A DNA stretch of 9,473 nucleotides, taken from assembly GCA_025453505.1 (NCBI GenBank), contig JALOQG010000077.1, positions 1 through 9,473 on the forward strand, written 5' to 3'. The notes beneath the pieces are model-generated. The model was not told where the DNA came from and searched no databases. It saw nothing but the letters and a program-made list of their open reading frames with translations. Shown piece after piece: positions 1 to 6,315 of the stretch. The stretch is from Myxococcota bacterium (GTDB taxonomy: Bacteria > Myxococcota_A > UBA9160 > PR03). The translations under genes were made by a program, and so were the position numbers. Positions within the stretch are counted from its first letter, which is position 1, and each line of letters opens with the position of its first letter.

Positions 1-333
1 ACCGAGACGCTCGCCGTCGAGTGGGCGCCGTACGGCATCCGCGTGAACGGACTCGTGCCGGGACTCTTCCCGCACCAGGACGAAGCGGCGCACATCAAGG
101 ACGGCGTGCCCGACCGCGGCAAGAACGAAGGAGCGCGCCAGCCCGCGGGTCGCGTCGGCCGGCCGCGCGAGCTCGGCTGGGCCGCGACCTTCTTGTGCTC
201 GCCGTTCGCCAGCTACATCACGGGAGCGACGCTCGTCTGTGACGGCGCGAACTGGCAGCGTCGCGCCATGCTGCAGCCCGAGTTCACGCCGATCCGCGAG
301 CAGCTCGGGAAGGGACCGTTCTCGGCGGGATGA
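1..333 (+). CDS. SDR family oxidoreductase, C-terminal part (5' truncated by window edge)
   Basis: Frame 1 is open from the first base to the TGA at 331-333 and gives 110 residues without a start, so the gene begins outside the window. The visible part is the C-terminal third of a short-chain dehydrogenase/reductase. It has the helix ending in GIRVNGLVPG (family form RVNxxxPG), a variable substrate loop, a GRPRELGWAATFLCSP segment and the closing SYITGATLVCDGANW strand (family form ITGxxxxVDGG). These are the hallmarks of classical Rossmann-fold NAD(P)H enzymes that act on alcohols, ketones or enoyl-CoA. The nucleotide-binding glycine motif and the YxxxK site are off the window, so cofactor and substrate cannot be judged. 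A GTG at 43 could be misread as a start, but coding similarity runs through it. The stop abuts the stop of the convergent membrane-protein gene with no gap. The family call is firm; the specific function is unknown. Confidence 0.88.
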   Translation, partial: TETLAVEWAPYGIRVNGLVPGLFPHQDEAAHIKDGVPDRGKNEGARQPAGRVGRPRELGWAATFLCSPFASYITGATLVCDGANWQRRAMLQPEFTPIREQLGKGPFSAG

Positions 334-1074
334 TCAGTCCGAGAGCGGCGTCGCGAAGCGGCGGCGGTAGGCGCGCGGCGGGAAGAAGGCGAGCCACTCG
401 GCGACGGCGGTGACGAGCACCAGCGACGAGGCGACGCCGACCAGCGACGGCGGCAGTTCGTAGTGGCCGAAGAGCTGCGCCACGAGGTGCAGCAGCGCGA
501 TCGCGGCGATCCCGCCGGTACCGATGCCCCAGAGCTGCATGCGGTTCGCGATCAGCGCGTCGCCGAGACCGATCTGCGCGCGGCGTCGCATCAGTGCGGC
601 GTAGTGCAGCGGCGCGACGCTCGACCAGCCGTACGCGGCGAGCAAACCGAGATTCGGGGCCCAGCGGCCGAGCCACGCGCCCGCGCCTTGCGCCGCGCCC
701 GCGACGTGCAGCGACCACGAGCCGGCGATGCCGAGCACGAGCCAGCCTCCGAGCAGCAGCTGTGCGATGCGCGCGGCGCCGCTCTCGGGATGGAAGACGC
801 GCGCGGAGAAGACGCCGATCGCGATGGCGCCGAGCGAGATCGCGGTGACTCCAGCGAAGGAGCCGAGGCCGGTGAGCGCATCGGGCAGCAGGCGCAAGGA
901 CTCGGCGGCGATCAGCAGCGAGTAGCCGATCGCGCCGGCCAGCAGGAAGTTCAGGCCGATCGCGAGTTCGGGCAGGTTGCGCGTGCGGCGCGCCATGCCG
1001 AGCAGGCGCACGCCGAGCACGAGGCTCACCAGCACGAAGGTCGGAAACGCCACCAGCCCCAGCATCTCGGCCAC
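334..1074 (-). CDS. Uncharacterised seven-helix integral membrane protein
   Basis: This 246-residue protein is almost entirely hydrophobic. I count seven likely transmembrane segments, at about residues 5-25, 36-57, 67-90, 103-124, 137-158, 181-203 and 209-231. Short loops carry the charged residues, and the C-terminal tail is basic (RAYRRRF). There is no signal peptide and no recognised transporter or enzyme motif. Loop 1 carries RRTRNLPELAIG, which resembles uncharacterised membrane proteins I associate with myxococcal/deltaproteobacterial genomes (memory only). The start is GTG at 1074, chosen because a GGAGG (minus strand, 1083-1087) lies 8 nt upstream. An in-frame ATG three codons later is the alternative. 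It is the last gene of the minus-strand group, 51 bp after the NTF2-like gene, so co-transcription with the P450 genes is likely but not proven. A role in membrane sensing, or in handling a lipid product of the pathway, would be speculation. Confidence 0.8.
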   Translation of the reverse strand: MAEMLGLVAFPTFVLVSLVLGVRLLGMARRTRNLPELAIGLNFLLAGAIGYSLLIAAESLRLLPDALTGLGSFAGVTAISLGAIAIGVFSARVFHPESGAARIAQLLLGGWLVLGIAGSWSLHVAGAAQGAGAWLGRWAPNLGLLAAYGWSSVAPLHYAALMRRRAQIGLGDALIANRMQLWGIGTGGIAAIALLHLVAQLFGHYELPPSLVGVASSLVLVTAVAEWLAFFPPRAYRRRFATPLSD

Positions 1075-1125
1075 GGGACACCCCTCCGGGGTTCTGATCG
1101 GCCGGTGCGGCGGCGGGCTTGACCG

Positions 1126-1689
1126 CTACTCGTCCTCGCGGTTCACGACCGTCGAGTACCAGTCGAAGTCCCGGCGCTTGACCCAGCCGGGCATCTTCGA
1201 GCCGGCCTTCATGCGCTCCTGCATCTTTTCGCTGAGCTTGCCCTTCTGCATCAGGTCGAGGAAGACGGCGCCCGCGCAGCTCTGGTCGAAGAAGTCGCGC
1301 TGCCAGCTCCACTGCCAGTTGCCCGCATAGCGGAACCACGATCCACCGGTGCCGCCGATCTCGATCGGCTTGCCGTCGTCGCCCGCGACGGGCGCCAGCT
1401 GGCGCCAGATGCCGATGATCTCGCCCTTCTGGTCGTCGATCAGCGTACGCACGTACGGGTAGGTCCACTTGTCGAGACCTTCCATCTCGGTGCCCATCAC
1501 GTAGCGGCGGATCTCGTCGCGGCCGCGCGCCACGAACTCGTATTTCGGTCCGTTGTTCCAGGTGTAGATGGCGTCTTCGGCGTAGAACCGCGCGAGCGGC
1601 TCCCAGTCGCCGCTGCGGCCGCACGCGTCGTTGGTGGCGACGAAGCGGTGGATCATTTCTTCGAGCTCGGCGCGCGGGAACGGGGGCAT
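1126..1689 (-). CDS. NTF2/SnoaL-like fold protein
   Basis: This 187-residue protein opens with the typical SnoaL-like/ketosteroid-isomerase-like layout. An N-terminal helix (about 7-24, ELEEMIHRFVATNDACG) is followed by the DWEPLARFYAEDAIYTWNNG segment (28-47), a GRDEIRRYVMG helix (56-66) and long beta strands to about residue 140, as in a cone-shaped NTF2 barrel. The tail from about 141 is longer than in the smallest family members. Such proteins include steroid isomerases, polyketide cyclases, dehydratases and non-catalytic binders; the sequence does not say which. The ATG at 1689 is supported by AAGGAG 6 nt upstream (minus strand, 1696-1701). The gene follows the CYP51-ferredoxin gene after a 94-bp gap holding a strong inverted repeat. 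Proximity to P450s and an SDR suggests it acts on, or binds, the same lipid-like substrate. From memory, M. tuberculosis also has an NTF2-fold protein (Rv0760c) near cyp51. Confidence 0.82.
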   Translation of the reverse strand: MPPFPRAELEEMIHRFVATNDACGRSGDWEPLARFYAEDAIYTWNNGPKYEFVARGRDEIRRYVMGTEMEGLDKWTYPYVRTLIDDQKGEIIGIWRQLAPVAGDDGKPIEIGGTGGSWFRYAGNWQWSWQRDFFDQSCAGAVFLDLMQKGKLSEKMQERMKAGSKMPGWVKRRDFDWYSTVVNREDE

Positions 1690-1695
1690 GGGGTG

Positions 1696-1701
1696 CTCCT
1701 T
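1696..1701 (-). promoter_or_regulatory. Ribosome binding site of the NTF2-like gene
   Basis: AAGGAG on the minus strand, 6 nt before the ATG at 1689. It lies outside the inverted-repeat stem, which begins at 1715, so this gene can be translated independently of the upstream CYP51 reading frame. Confidence 0.7.
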
Positions 1702-1714
1702 CTTCGTGGTTGCC

Positions 1715-1785
1715 AGCGCGGGGAAGTGTGGGGGGGCCTGCGGCGGTCGGGCGTTCCTCCTCGGCCCCCCACACTTCCCCGCGCT
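1715..1785. repeat. 21-bp perfect inverted repeat (long GC-rich hairpin)
   Basis: Bases 1715-1735 pair perfectly with 1765-1785 around a 29-nt loop. After a one-base bulge (G1736) two more pairs form, 1737-1738 with 1763-1764. The arms contain a GGGGAAGTGTGGGG core. The outer end of the right arm overlaps the TAG stop of the CYP51-ferredoxin gene (1784-1786). There is no T-tract on the minus-strand downstream side, so it is not a canonical intrinsic terminator, although so stable a stem could pause polymerase or protect mRNA ends. Because it sits between two co-directional genes it could make expression of the distal pair lower than that of the P450 genes. A dispersed palindromic (REP/MITE-like) element is the other explanation. 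The repeat itself is certain; its role is not. Confidence 0.9.
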
Positions 1786-3397
1786 AGGGGGTGCGAGGTT
1801 CGACGCGGAGAGCCTTCGTGGGACAGTGGCGGATTGCGGCGGCGAGCTTTGCTTCGAGTTCGGGCGGCGGATCGGAGTCGAGGATCTCGACTTTGTTCGT
1901 CTTCGGGTCGAGGCGGAAGAGTTCGGGCGCTTCGCTCACGCAGACCGCGTGGCCCTGGCAGAGGTCGAGGTCGGCGACGACGCGCGGGGCTGTACGCACG
2001 CCGCTCCGGACCGCGTCCCGATGGACTTCGCTCGCCTTCGGCTCGCTGCGCGGCGCCTCCGGCGCCTTGCGGCGGCGGTAGCGGACGCCGCACGGCTGGG
2101 CGAGCTGCACGACCATCTTCGAGTGGTCTTCGCGATAGCTCTCGGCGGGTTGTGCCAGCTCGAAGTCCCAGCGGCGCAGCAGGATCGAGAAGATCGCCTT
2201 GAGCTGCATCATCGCGAACGCCGCGCCGACGCAGCGGTGGCGGCCCGCGCCGAACGGGATGTAGCCGAACGCGCTCTTGTCCTCTTCGCGGCCGGGCTCG
2301 AATCGGCTCGGGTCGAAGCGCTGCGGGTCGCGGAAGAGCGCCGGATCGCGGTTCGAGACGGCGATCGAGACGCCGACCATCTGGCCCGGCGCGACGCGGC
2401 GTCCCCCGTACTCGAAGGGTTGCATCACCTTGCGCATCAGGATCACGAGCGGCGGGTGCAGCCGCAGCGTCTCCTTGAAGACGCTCTCGAGCACCGGGAT
2501 CTCGCGCAGGGCCTGGTAGGAGACGTCGCGGCCGTCGGCGTAGAGGCCGTCGAGCTCGTCGCGCACGCGCTTCATCCATTCGGGATGCCGGCACAGCTCG
2601 AGCAGCGCCCAGGACGACGTCGTGGACGTGGTGTGATGCCCCGCGAACATCAGCGAGATGAACATGCCCGTGATGGTGTTCACGTCGTAGCGCGGCTTGC
2701 CGTGCTCGTCGCGCAGGCCGTGGAGGACCTGGAAGAGATCCTTCGCCTGGCTTCCCTGCGCGGCGCGGCGGTCGAAGATCGACTGGAGATACGCGACCAG
2801 CTTCGCACGCGCGCGGTCGCGCTTGCGGAACGAGGGCAGCGGCAGATACGGATTCACGTACGCGATCGCGTCGGTGCCCCGTTCGAGATCGCTGAAGAGC
2901 GGCACGAGCTCCGCGCCGAGCTCCTCGCGGAACTCGGGGCCGATCAGCGCGGCGCTCGACGTGTAGATGGTGAGCTCGGCGAAGAAGTCGAGCAGGTCGA
3001 TCGTGCCCGACTCGCCCCACTGCGCGCTCATGCGTTCGGTCTCGGCGGCGATGCCTTCGGCGTGGCCGCGCATCGCCTGGTCGCGCAGCGAGCGGTTGCG
3101 CAGCGCCTGCTTGCGCTGCTCGGGCGTCGCGTCGAAGACGACGCCCGGTCCGAACACCGGCTTCATGAACGGATACGCGGCGGCCTGGTCGAGCTGCTCG
3201 TCCGGCGCGCGGAAGAACGCCTCCTGCGCGGCTTCGCCGTAGAGCATCACGAGCGACTGGCTCGCGAGTCGCAGTTCGCCCATCTCGCCGCACTCGTCGC
3301 GACAGCGCTGCATCAGCGCCAGCGGATTGCGGCGCATCTCGAATAGATGCCCGAAGAGCGGGAGCCCGCCCGAGAGACGCGGAATCGGCACGCTCAC
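1784..3397 (-). CDS. cyp51: CYP51-family sterol 14alpha-demethylase fused to a C-terminal single-cluster ferredoxin
   Basis: The protein has 537 residues. Residues 1-440 form a P450 that I recognise as very like M. tuberculosis CYP51 along its length. It has the CYP51 SRS1 signature from AYPFMKPVFG to VVFDA (74-90), the I-helix AGHHT (252-256, with His where most P450s have an acid), ETLR (309-312), the RFDPSRF meander motif (360-366), and the haem loop FGAGRHRCVG (382-391) with ligand Cys389. A charged, Pro/Ser/Arg-containing linker (about 441-472) leads to a ferredoxin domain (473-537) with C480-x2-H483-x2-C486 and a distant C525-P. This is the pattern of P450-partner ferredoxins, probably [3Fe-4S]. 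The family removes the 14alpha-methyl of sterols in three oxidations. GTG at 3397 is chosen because GGAGG lies 6 nt upstream and the GTGA overlaps the SDR stop. Methylococcus capsulatus CYP51 is a known ferredoxin fusion; in M. tuberculosis the ferredoxin is a separate gene. The true substrate here is unproven. Confidence 0.95.
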   Translation of the reverse strand: MSVPIPRLSGGLPLFGHLFEMRRNPLALMQRCRDECGEMGELRLASQSLVMLYGEAAQEAFFRAPDEQLDQAAAYPFMKPVFGPGVVFDATPEQRKQALRNRSLRDQAMRGHAEGIAAETERMSAQWGESGTIDLLDFFAELTIYTSSAALIGPEFREELGAELVPLFSDLERGTDAIAYVNPYLPLPSFRKRDRARAKLVAYLQSIFDRRAAQGSQAKDLFQVLHGLRDEHGKPRYDVNTITGMFISLMFAGHHTTSTTSSWALLELCRHPEWMKRVRDELDGLYADGRDVSYQALREIPVLESVFKETLRLHPPLVILMRKVMQPFEYGGRRVAPGQMVGVSIAVSNRDPALFRDPQRFDPSRFEPGREEDKSAFGYIPFGAGRHRCVGAAFAMMQLKAIFSILLRRWDFELAQPAESYREDHSKMVVQLAQPCGVRYRRRKAPEAPRSEPKASEVHRDAVRSGVRTAPRVVADLDLCQGHAVCVSEAPELFRLDPKTNKVEILDSDPPPELEAKLAAAIRHCPTKALRVEPRTP

Positions 3398-4185
3398 CGC
3401 TTGCCTCCGTCGATGCGCAGCCCGGCCGGCGCTTCGGGGCCGAGCTGGATCACGTCGAATTGGACGCCCGCCGGTGCGGTCGCGATCGTCGCGACGATCT
3501 CCGCCACGGCCGATGCAGGCATCCAGCGCAGGTGCCGCTGGAGGCCCCACGACTTCCAGGACTCGAGCAGGCGCTTCACGAGGCCGGGATCCCAACCGCG
3601 CGCGAAGTCGGTCGGGAAGGTCGGGCCCGGGCGCACGATGACGGAGCGGATGCCGGTGCCGTCGAGTTCGAGGCGCAGCGTGCGCGCGAGCCCCTCGAGG
3701 CCCCACTTGGTCGCCGTATAGACCGGCTGGAACGGCCGCGGCGCGACGACGTTCTCGGACGAGACGAAGACGAGGTCGCCGCGTGCACCGCGCGCGAGCA
3801 GCGACGCGATCGCGCGTCGCGCGAGCAGCGCCGGCGCGACGAGGTTCGTCGCGATCTCGGCCTGGATCGCTTCGGGCGACGTCTCCTGCAGCAGTCCCGG
3901 CACGCACACGCCCGCGTTGTTGACGAGCACGTCCACCGGACCGATCGCGGCTTCGGCGGCGTCGAAGAAGGCGTCCACCGCGGCGGCGTCCGCGAGATCG
4001 GCGGCGAGTACCGCGACGCGGCCGCCCGCGGACTCGATCTGCTTCGCGACGTCCGACAGCTTTTCCGTGCGGCGCCCGCCGAGCGCGACCGCGAAGCCGC
4101 GCGCGGCCAGCACCGTCGCGATGGCGGCGCCGATCCCCGACGACGCGCCCGTCACGATCGCGCTGCGCGGCGCGCTCGTCGTCAT
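3394..4185 (-). CDS. SDR family NAD(P)-dependent oxidoreductase of the P450 operon
   Basis: A complete classical short-chain dehydrogenase of 263 residues, the usual family length. The cofactor motif TGASSGIG is at 12-19, with GGRR at 36-39 after strand 2. Basic residues there favour NADP(H), which is inference. NNAG is at 89-92, structural Asn at about 114, the active-site serine in FVSSEN (Ser142 or 143), and the catalytic YTATK at 156-160. The RPGPTFPTDF segment (185-194) follows strand 6. The ATG at 4185 overlaps the upstream P450 stop as ATGA, and its own stop overlaps the CYP51 GTG start, so the three genes are translationally coupled. Lying between two P450 genes, it probably oxidises a hydroxylated product or reduces a ketone of the same substrate. 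From memory, M. tuberculosis has an SDR (Rv0765c) in exactly this position between cyp123 and cyp51. Confidence 0.94.
   Translation of the reverse strand: MTTSAPRSAIVTGASSGIGAAIATVLAARGFAVALGGRRTEKLSDVAKQIESAGGRVAVLAADLADAAAVDAFFDAAEAAIGPVDVLVNNAGVCVPGLLQETSPEAIQAEIATNLVAPALLARRAIASLLARGARGDLVFVSSENVVAPRPFQPVYTATKWGLEGLARTLRLELDGTGIRSVIVRPGPTFPTDFARGWDPGLVKRLLESWKSWGLQRHLRWMPASAVAEIVATIATAPAGVQFDVIQLGPEAPAGLRIDGGKR
3404..3408 (-). promoter_or_regulatory. Ribosome binding site of the CYP51-ferredoxin gene
   Basis: GGAGG on the minus strand, 6 nt before the GTG at 3397 and inside the end of the SDR gene. It favours this GTG over the in-frame GTG two codons later (3391) and over a much longer upstream extension of the open frame. 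Confidence 0.75.
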
Positions 4186-5384
4186 CGCGCCGCCTGCCCG
4201 AACGCGATCGGCAGCGCCGCGAAGCCGCGCACGTTCACCGAGTGCACGCGCACGAGTCCGGCGGGATCGATCTCGTAGTCGGGCATGCGCTTCCAGACTT
4301 CTTCGAGCGCGACGCGGCCTTCGAGGCGTGCGAGCGACGCGCCGAGGCAGAAGTGCACGCCCTGGCCGAAGGCCAGGCTGTAGCTGGTGTCGCGCAGCAG
4401 GTCGTAGCGATCGGGGTCGGGAAACACGCGCTCGTCGCGGTTCGCCGAGCCGAGCAGCAGCACGAGGCGATCGCCGGCGCGCAGCTTCTCGCCGTGCAGC
4501 TCCGTGTCGGCCACGACGACGCGCGCGAGCGCCTGCGTCGAGTTGTCGTAGCGCAGCGTCTCTTCGACCCAGCGCGGGACCAGCGTCGCATCGGCGCGCA
4601 GCCGGTCGCGTTCGCCCGGATTGCGCCACAGCCAGTAGAGCGCGTTGCCGAGCAGCTTGGTGGTCGTCTCGTTGCCCGCGACCACCATCAGGAAGAGGAA
4701 GCCGATGATCTCGCGCTCGGTAAGGCGGTCGCCGTCGATCTCGGCCGTGATCAGCGCGCCGGTGAGATCGTCGCGTGGATTCGCCTTGCGGTCCGCGAGC
4801 ATCTCGCTGAAGTAATGGAGCATCCGCAGCGCGGACTGCGCGGCGGCGGGCGGCAGGCCTTCCACGCCCTCGTCGCGGTGCACGACCAGATCCGCCCACT
4901 CGCGCAGCGTCGCGCGGTCGGCGGACGGCACGCCGATCATCTCGCTGATCACGTCCATCGGCAGCTTGCCCGCGAAGTCGCGGATGAAGTCGCAGCGATC
5001 GCCGCGGGAGGCGATCGCATCGAGGTAGTGCACGGCGAGCGCGCGAACGTGCGGCTCGAGCGACGTCACGCGGCGCGGGGTGAAGGCGCGCGAGACCAGC
5101 GCGCGCAGGCGATCGTGACGCGGCGGATCCATCGCGAGGAACGACATCGTCGTCTCGGCGTTGGCGTGGAACGCGTCGCGGTCGAGCGAGACCCCGTTGC
5201 GGCTCGAAAAGCGCGTCCACTCCTTGAAGCCGGCGAGTACGTCGGCGTGTCGCGAGAAGGCCCAGAAGCCGAGTCGCTCGTTCCAGTAGGCGGGCGCCTC
5301 GGCGCGCAGCCGCGCGTAGACCGGGTACGGGTCCTCGTGGACCGCGTAGGCGTAGGGATCGAATTCGAGCGGGCGCGCCGTCAT
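4182..5384 (-). CDS. Cytochrome P450, CYP123-like
   Basis: A 400-residue soluble bacterial (class I) P450. Landmarks are an N-terminal FDPYAYAVHEDPYPVYARLR segment, FLAMDPPRHDRLRALVSRAF (82-101, C helix), DFAGKLPMDVISEMIGVP (136-153), the I-helix AGNETT (236-241) with the acid-Thr pair for oxygen activation, EETLRYD (274-280), and the haem loop FGQGVHFCLG (339-348) with Cys346. The C-terminal RVHSVNVRGFAALPI closely matches my memory of M. tuberculosis CYP123 (Rv0766c). The substrate of that family is unknown. It would need ferredoxin and a reductase; the ferredoxin fused to the neighbouring CYP51 is the only one in view. It is the first gene of the minus operon. The ATG at 5384 fits the family N-terminus. 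Its upstream sequence has only a weak AGGG, and ATGs further upstream would lie inside the putative operator, so I did not use them. Confidence 0.93.
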   Translation of the reverse strand: MTARPLEFDPYAYAVHEDPYPVYARLRAEAPAYWNERLGFWAFSRHADVLAGFKEWTRFSSRNGVSLDRDAFHANAETTMSFLAMDPPRHDRLRALVSRAFTPRRVTSLEPHVRALAVHYLDAIASRGDRCDFIRDFAGKLPMDVISEMIGVPSADRATLREWADLVVHRDEGVEGLPPAAAQSALRMLHYFSEMLADRKANPRDDLTGALITAEIDGDRLTEREIIGFLFLMVVAGNETTTKLLGNALYWLWRNPGERDRLRADATLVPRWVEETLRYDNSTQALARVVVADTELHGEKLRAGDRLVLLLGSANRDERVFPDPDRYDLLRDTSYSLAFGQGVHFCLGASLARLEGRVALEEVWKRMPDYEIDPAGLVRVHSVNVRGFAALPIAFGQAAR

Positions 5385-5448
5385 GGAGTGGACGCACCCT
5401 ACCACCATTTTCATTATGCGTGCAATGCAAATGTGGTAGGCTGCCGAC
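5385..5448. promoter_or_regulatory. Divergent promoter region between the P450 operon and the dehydrogenase operon
   Basis: This 64-bp gap must carry the promoters of both divergent operons. It contains the most AT-rich stretch of the window (about 5406-5432). A minus-strand CATAAT (5412-5417) is a plausible -10 element for the P450 operon and would give a leader of roughly 20 nt. No good -35 is visible at the matching distance, and I see no convincing plus-strand -10/-35 pair. The imperfect palindrome listed separately covers most of the gap. Confidence 0.6.
5398..5440. promoter_or_regulatory. Nested dyad, candidate TetR operator
   Basis: An outer pair CCTACCAC (5398-5405) and GTGGTAGG (5433-5440) flanks an inner near-palindrome ATTTTCATT-N8-AATGCAAAT (5407-5432). 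Its 9-nt half-sites differ at one position. The two layers share nearly the same centre (5419 to 5419.5), offset by one extra base, C5406. The site sits between two divergent start codons, overlaps the likely -10 element, and a TetR-type regulator ends the plus operon, so autoregulatory control of both operons is likely. The symmetry is seen; the binding protein is inferred. Confidence 0.62.
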
Positions 5449-6312
5449 ATGACGATCCGGGCGGGCTTCATCGGACTGGGAAACATCGGGCTGCCGATGG
5501 CGAAGCGACTCGCCGCCGCCGGTCTCGCGACGACGGTCTTCGACGTCGTGACGGCGCGCGTCGCCGAGCTCGAGGCCGCAGGCGCGCGGGGCGCCGCCAC
5601 GCCGGGTGCGGTCGCTGCGGCGAGCGACGTGGTCGGCGTGTGCGTGCGCGACGACGCCGACGTGCGCGCCGTCTTCGCGGGCGACGCGGGAATCCTCGCG
5701 GGCGCGCGCCGGGGCACGATCGTCGCGATCCACAGCACCGTGCAGCCCGCAACGGTCGAAGCGCTCGCGGCCGAGGCGTCGCCGCTCGGCGTCGCCGTCG
5801 TGGACGCCTGCATCACCGGCGGCGCCGCCGGCGCGGCGCAGGGGACGCTCACCGTGATGGCCGGCGGCGACGCGGACGCGATCGATCGCGCGCGGCCGTT
5901 CTTCGACTGCTTCGCGAAGAAGACCGTGCACACCGGCGCGATCGGCAGCGGCTGCAAGACGAAGCTGTGCAACAACCTGATGACGTATCTCGCGTGGACC
6001 TCGATCTACGAGGCGACGCTGCTGGCACGCGCCGCCGGGCTCTCGCAGGAGGTGCTCGAAGAGGTCACGGGGTCGAACGGCAACCTCACCGAACCGATGC
6101 GCCTCTTCATCGCGCTGCACAAGCTCCCCGACGCGGTGCGCACCGGACCCGAGATGCAGGCGCGCATGCGCGGCTTCGTCGAGATCGCGGAGAAGGATCT
6201 CGCCGCGACGCTCGCGCTCGCGCGCGAGTGCGGCATCACGCTGCCCGGCACGGCGACGGCGTCGCAGATCATGGCGCGCGTCTATGCGCTCGAAGACCCG
6301 AAGCGGAGGTAG
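5449..6312 (+). CDS. NAD(P)-binding beta-hydroxyacid dehydrogenase (HIBADH/6-phosphogluconate dehydrogenase-like)
   Basis: A 287-residue protein, the standard length for the beta-hydroxyacid dehydrogenase family. The N-terminal Rossmann motif is GFIGLGNIG (6-14), GLPMAKRL follows at 14-21, and Asp32 after strand 2 suggests NAD+ over NADP+ (inference). The substrate loop is DACITGG (119-125), a variant of the common DAPVSGG. The catalytic lysine motif GSGCKTKLCNN (166-176) places Lys172 with Asn175/Asn176. The C-terminal half is the all-helical domain. The family oxidises 3-hydroxyacids to semialdehydes or reduces aldehydes; the exact substrate cannot be read here. It is the first gene of the plus operon. 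Its ATG at 5449 has only a weak upstream AGG, 8 nt away. It runs divergently from the P450 operon and is followed after 3 nt by the next gene. From memory, a similar dehydrogenase (Rv0770) lies near M. tuberculosis cyp51. Confidence 0.9.
   Translation: MTIRAGFIGLGNIGLPMAKRLAAAGLATTVFDVVTARVAELEAAGARGAATPGAVAAASDVVGVCVRDDADVRAVFAGDAGILAGARRGTIVAIHSTVQPATVEALAAEASPLGVAVVDACITGGAAGAAQGTLTVMAGGDADAIDRARPFFDCFAKKTVHTGAIGSGCKTKLCNNLMTYLAWTSIYEATLLARAAGLSQEVLEEVTGSNGNLTEPMRLFIALHKLPDAVRTGPEMQARMRGFVEIAEKDLAATLALARECGITLPGTATASQIMARVYALEDPKRR
6305..6309 (+). promoter_or_regulatory. Ribosome binding site of the gene at 6316
   Basis: GGAGG at the extreme 3' end of the dehydrogenase gene, 6 nt before the ATG at 6316. 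It supports this start and tight translational linkage of the two genes. Confidence 0.75.
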
Positions 6313-6315
6313 GCG

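Noticed and set aside
1715..1785. Classical rho-independent terminator
   Set aside because: The stem is strong but no T-tract follows on either strand, so I list it only as an inverted repeat.
1631..3346. A 571-residue plus-strand open frame opposite CYP51
   Set aside because: It is the antisense shadow of a gene with clear family identity; composition is Arg/Ala/Leu repeats with no recognisable motif.
3398..3907. A 170-residue N-terminal extension of the CYP51-ferredoxin frame
   Set aside because: It lies in another frame over the SDR gene, is Arg/Ala-rich shadow sequence, and the GTG at 3397 has its own GGAGG and matches the CYP51 N-terminus.
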